From contig WFUY01000581.1 of the NCBI GenBank assembly GCA_015484715.1, positions 1-14,995 of the forward strand: a stretch of 14,995 nucleotides of DNA, given 5' to 3'. The position numbers and the translations under genes are program-made. Under the pieces are notes generated by a model. It did no database searches. It was not told the origin of the DNA and saw only the letters and a list, made by a program, of their open reading frames with translations. Numbering within the stretch: position 1 is the first letter of the stretch; each line of letters begins with the position of its first letter. Positions 14,286-14,995 of this stretch are shown piece by piece. This DNA is from Thermoflexales bacterium. GTDB lineage: Bacteria > Chloroflexota > Anaerolineae > S140-20.

Positions 14286-14491
14286 GGATGCGAGCCAAAG
14301 GACGGAGCCAGCCTGGATGCCGGGCACTCGTGGGGGCCATAGGGGATGACGTGGCAGGCATCCATCCCGAGTGGTGCTCACAGTGTCCGGCCTTGTCTTT
14401 GGGCGATTGGGACGATGGACTTTGCTATGTCGCAAGTCGGCGGCCAAACCGAGTTAAAAAACGGTCTTGGAGGGTTAGTCCGGGGGGAGGA
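14286..14491 (+). other. Leader region of uncertain content before the SARP gene
   Basis: About 200 nt separate the promoter from the recognisable SARP domain. The SARP frame is open back to a stop inside the -10 box. It contains a GTG at 14351 preceded by AGGGGA, and would encode a CxxC-containing segment (EWCSQCPALSLGDWDDGLCY). A competing frame, ATG 14346 to TGA 14493-14495, encodes 49 residues and its stop overlaps the TTG at 14492. Neither can be confirmed by sequence alone. Confidence 0.4.
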
Positions 14492-14995
14492 TTGAGTTTA
14501 CGGCTGTACTTGTTGGGCACCCTCGATATCCGTGATGGAGACCGGCCATTGCCCAGGCCGCCTACGTTGAAATCCCAGTCCCTGCTGGCTTACCTGGTTC
14601 GCCATCGCGACCGGCCACAACCTCGGGACAGGCTGGTGGGCCTCTTCTGGGGCGACAGGCCGGAGCGCAAGGCGCGCCGCTCCCTCGCCACCGCCCTGTG
14701 GCACATCCGCCATCGTTGCCTCCCCGACGCCGACCTCATCCTGAGCGATGCCCACACGGTGCAGTTCGATCCCCAGACAGACCTCTGGCTCGACGTGGAT
14801 GCCTTCGAGGCCCTGGCCTCACGCGATGACCTGACCAGCCTGCAGTCGGCGGTGGCCCTCTACCGGGGCGACTTCCTCGAAGGGTTCTACGACGATTGGG
14901 TCATCGGCGAACGCTATCGGCTGGAGGCGCTGCTCTTCGAGGTGCTGGAGCGGCTGATGGCCGGCCAGGAGGCCCAGGGGGAGTACGAAGCGGCC
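14492..14995 (+). CDS. SARP/BTAD-family transcriptional regulator, 5' part (runs off the window)
   Basis: 168 codons are visible. Residues about 3-90 form an OmpR/PhoB-like winged helix of the SARP type (LRLYLLGTLDIRDGDRPL at the start; QSLLAYLVRHRDRPQPRDRLVGLFWGD; RRSLATALWHIRH). It is followed from about 98 by the start of a bacterial transcriptional activation domain (DVDAFEALAS; LYRGDFLEGFYDDWVIGERYRLEALLFEVLERLM). In Chloroflexota such proteins often continue into an NB-ARC/AAA ATPase and TPR repeats, but that part is outside the window. The start is unsure: TTG 14492 has GGGAGG too close (1 nt) to act normally, while GTG 14351 has a better-spaced AGGGGA and would add 47 residues. It is divergent from iclR and no functional link to the sugar operon is evident. 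Confidence 0.85.
   Translation, partial: MSLRLYLLGTLDIRDGDRPLPRPPTLKSQSLLAYLVRHRDRPQPRDRLVGLFWGDRPERKARRSLATALWHIRHRCLPDADLILSDAHTVQFDPQTDLWLDVDAFEALASRDDLTSLQSAVALYRGDFLEGFYDDWVIGERYRLEALLFEVLERLMAGQEAQGEYEAA

Noticed and set aside
14288..14290. ATG at 14288 as the SARP start
   Set aside because: It lies 3 bp after the -10 box, upstream of the expected transcription start, so it would not be on the transcript.

Overview
The window looks like GC-rich chromosomal DNA from a Chloroflexota bacterium, probably Anaerolineae-like. This is an inference. It rests on the Pro/Thr-rich linker after the lipoprotein signal of the solute-binding protein, a SARP/BTAD-type regulator, short GACCAnnn-type tandem repeats, intergenic ATTCGTG-type repeats, and a transposase remnant of a kind I associate with that phylum. 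No rRNA, tRNA or CRISPR array was seen.

Layout. (1) 1-320: low-complexity DNA, including a 19-unit octamer array. (2) 321-2069, plus strand: a GH13 subfamily 18 glucoside phosphorylase of the sucrose/glucosylglycerate phosphorylase type, convergent with everything that follows. (3) 2124-13965, minus strand: one long same-strand cluster. In transcription order it holds an IclR regulator with an excellent sigma-70 promoter, a cyclase/KynB-like metal hydrolase, a truncated transposase, a lipoprotein sugar-binding protein, a long hairpin, a double-NBD sugar ATPase, two different RbsC-type permeases, a fumarylacetoacetase-family dehydratase of the 2-keto-3-deoxy-pentonate type, a divergent IlvD/Edd-family sugar-acid dehydratase, and an aldehyde dehydrogenase resembling alpha-ketoglutarate semialdehyde dehydrogenase. 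(4) 13966-14255: an intergenic region with two direct copies and one inverted copy of a repeat. (5) 14256 to the right edge, plus strand: a promoter, a roughly 200-nt leader of unclear content, and the 5' part of a SARP/BTAD regulator.

How the genes fit together. The three enzymes make a coherent lower Weimberg-type route: pentonate -> 2-keto-3-deoxypentonate -> alpha-ketoglutarate semialdehyde -> alpha-ketoglutarate. They are coupled to a pentose/sugar-acid ABC importer and an IclR regulator, a regulator class whose members often sense 2-keto-3-deoxy sugar acids. There is no sugar dehydrogenase and no recognisable SMP-30/gluconolactonase. Either the imported substrate is already an aldonate or lactone, or those steps are elsewhere. 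The cyclase-like hydrolase is a candidate for a lactone-opening step. The most unusual points are the divergent dehydratase with an extra segment between its second and third cysteines, the transposase fragment whose stop overlaps the start of the binding-protein gene, the 88-nt hairpin between binding protein and ATPase, and the tandem operator-like half-sites at the iclR start.
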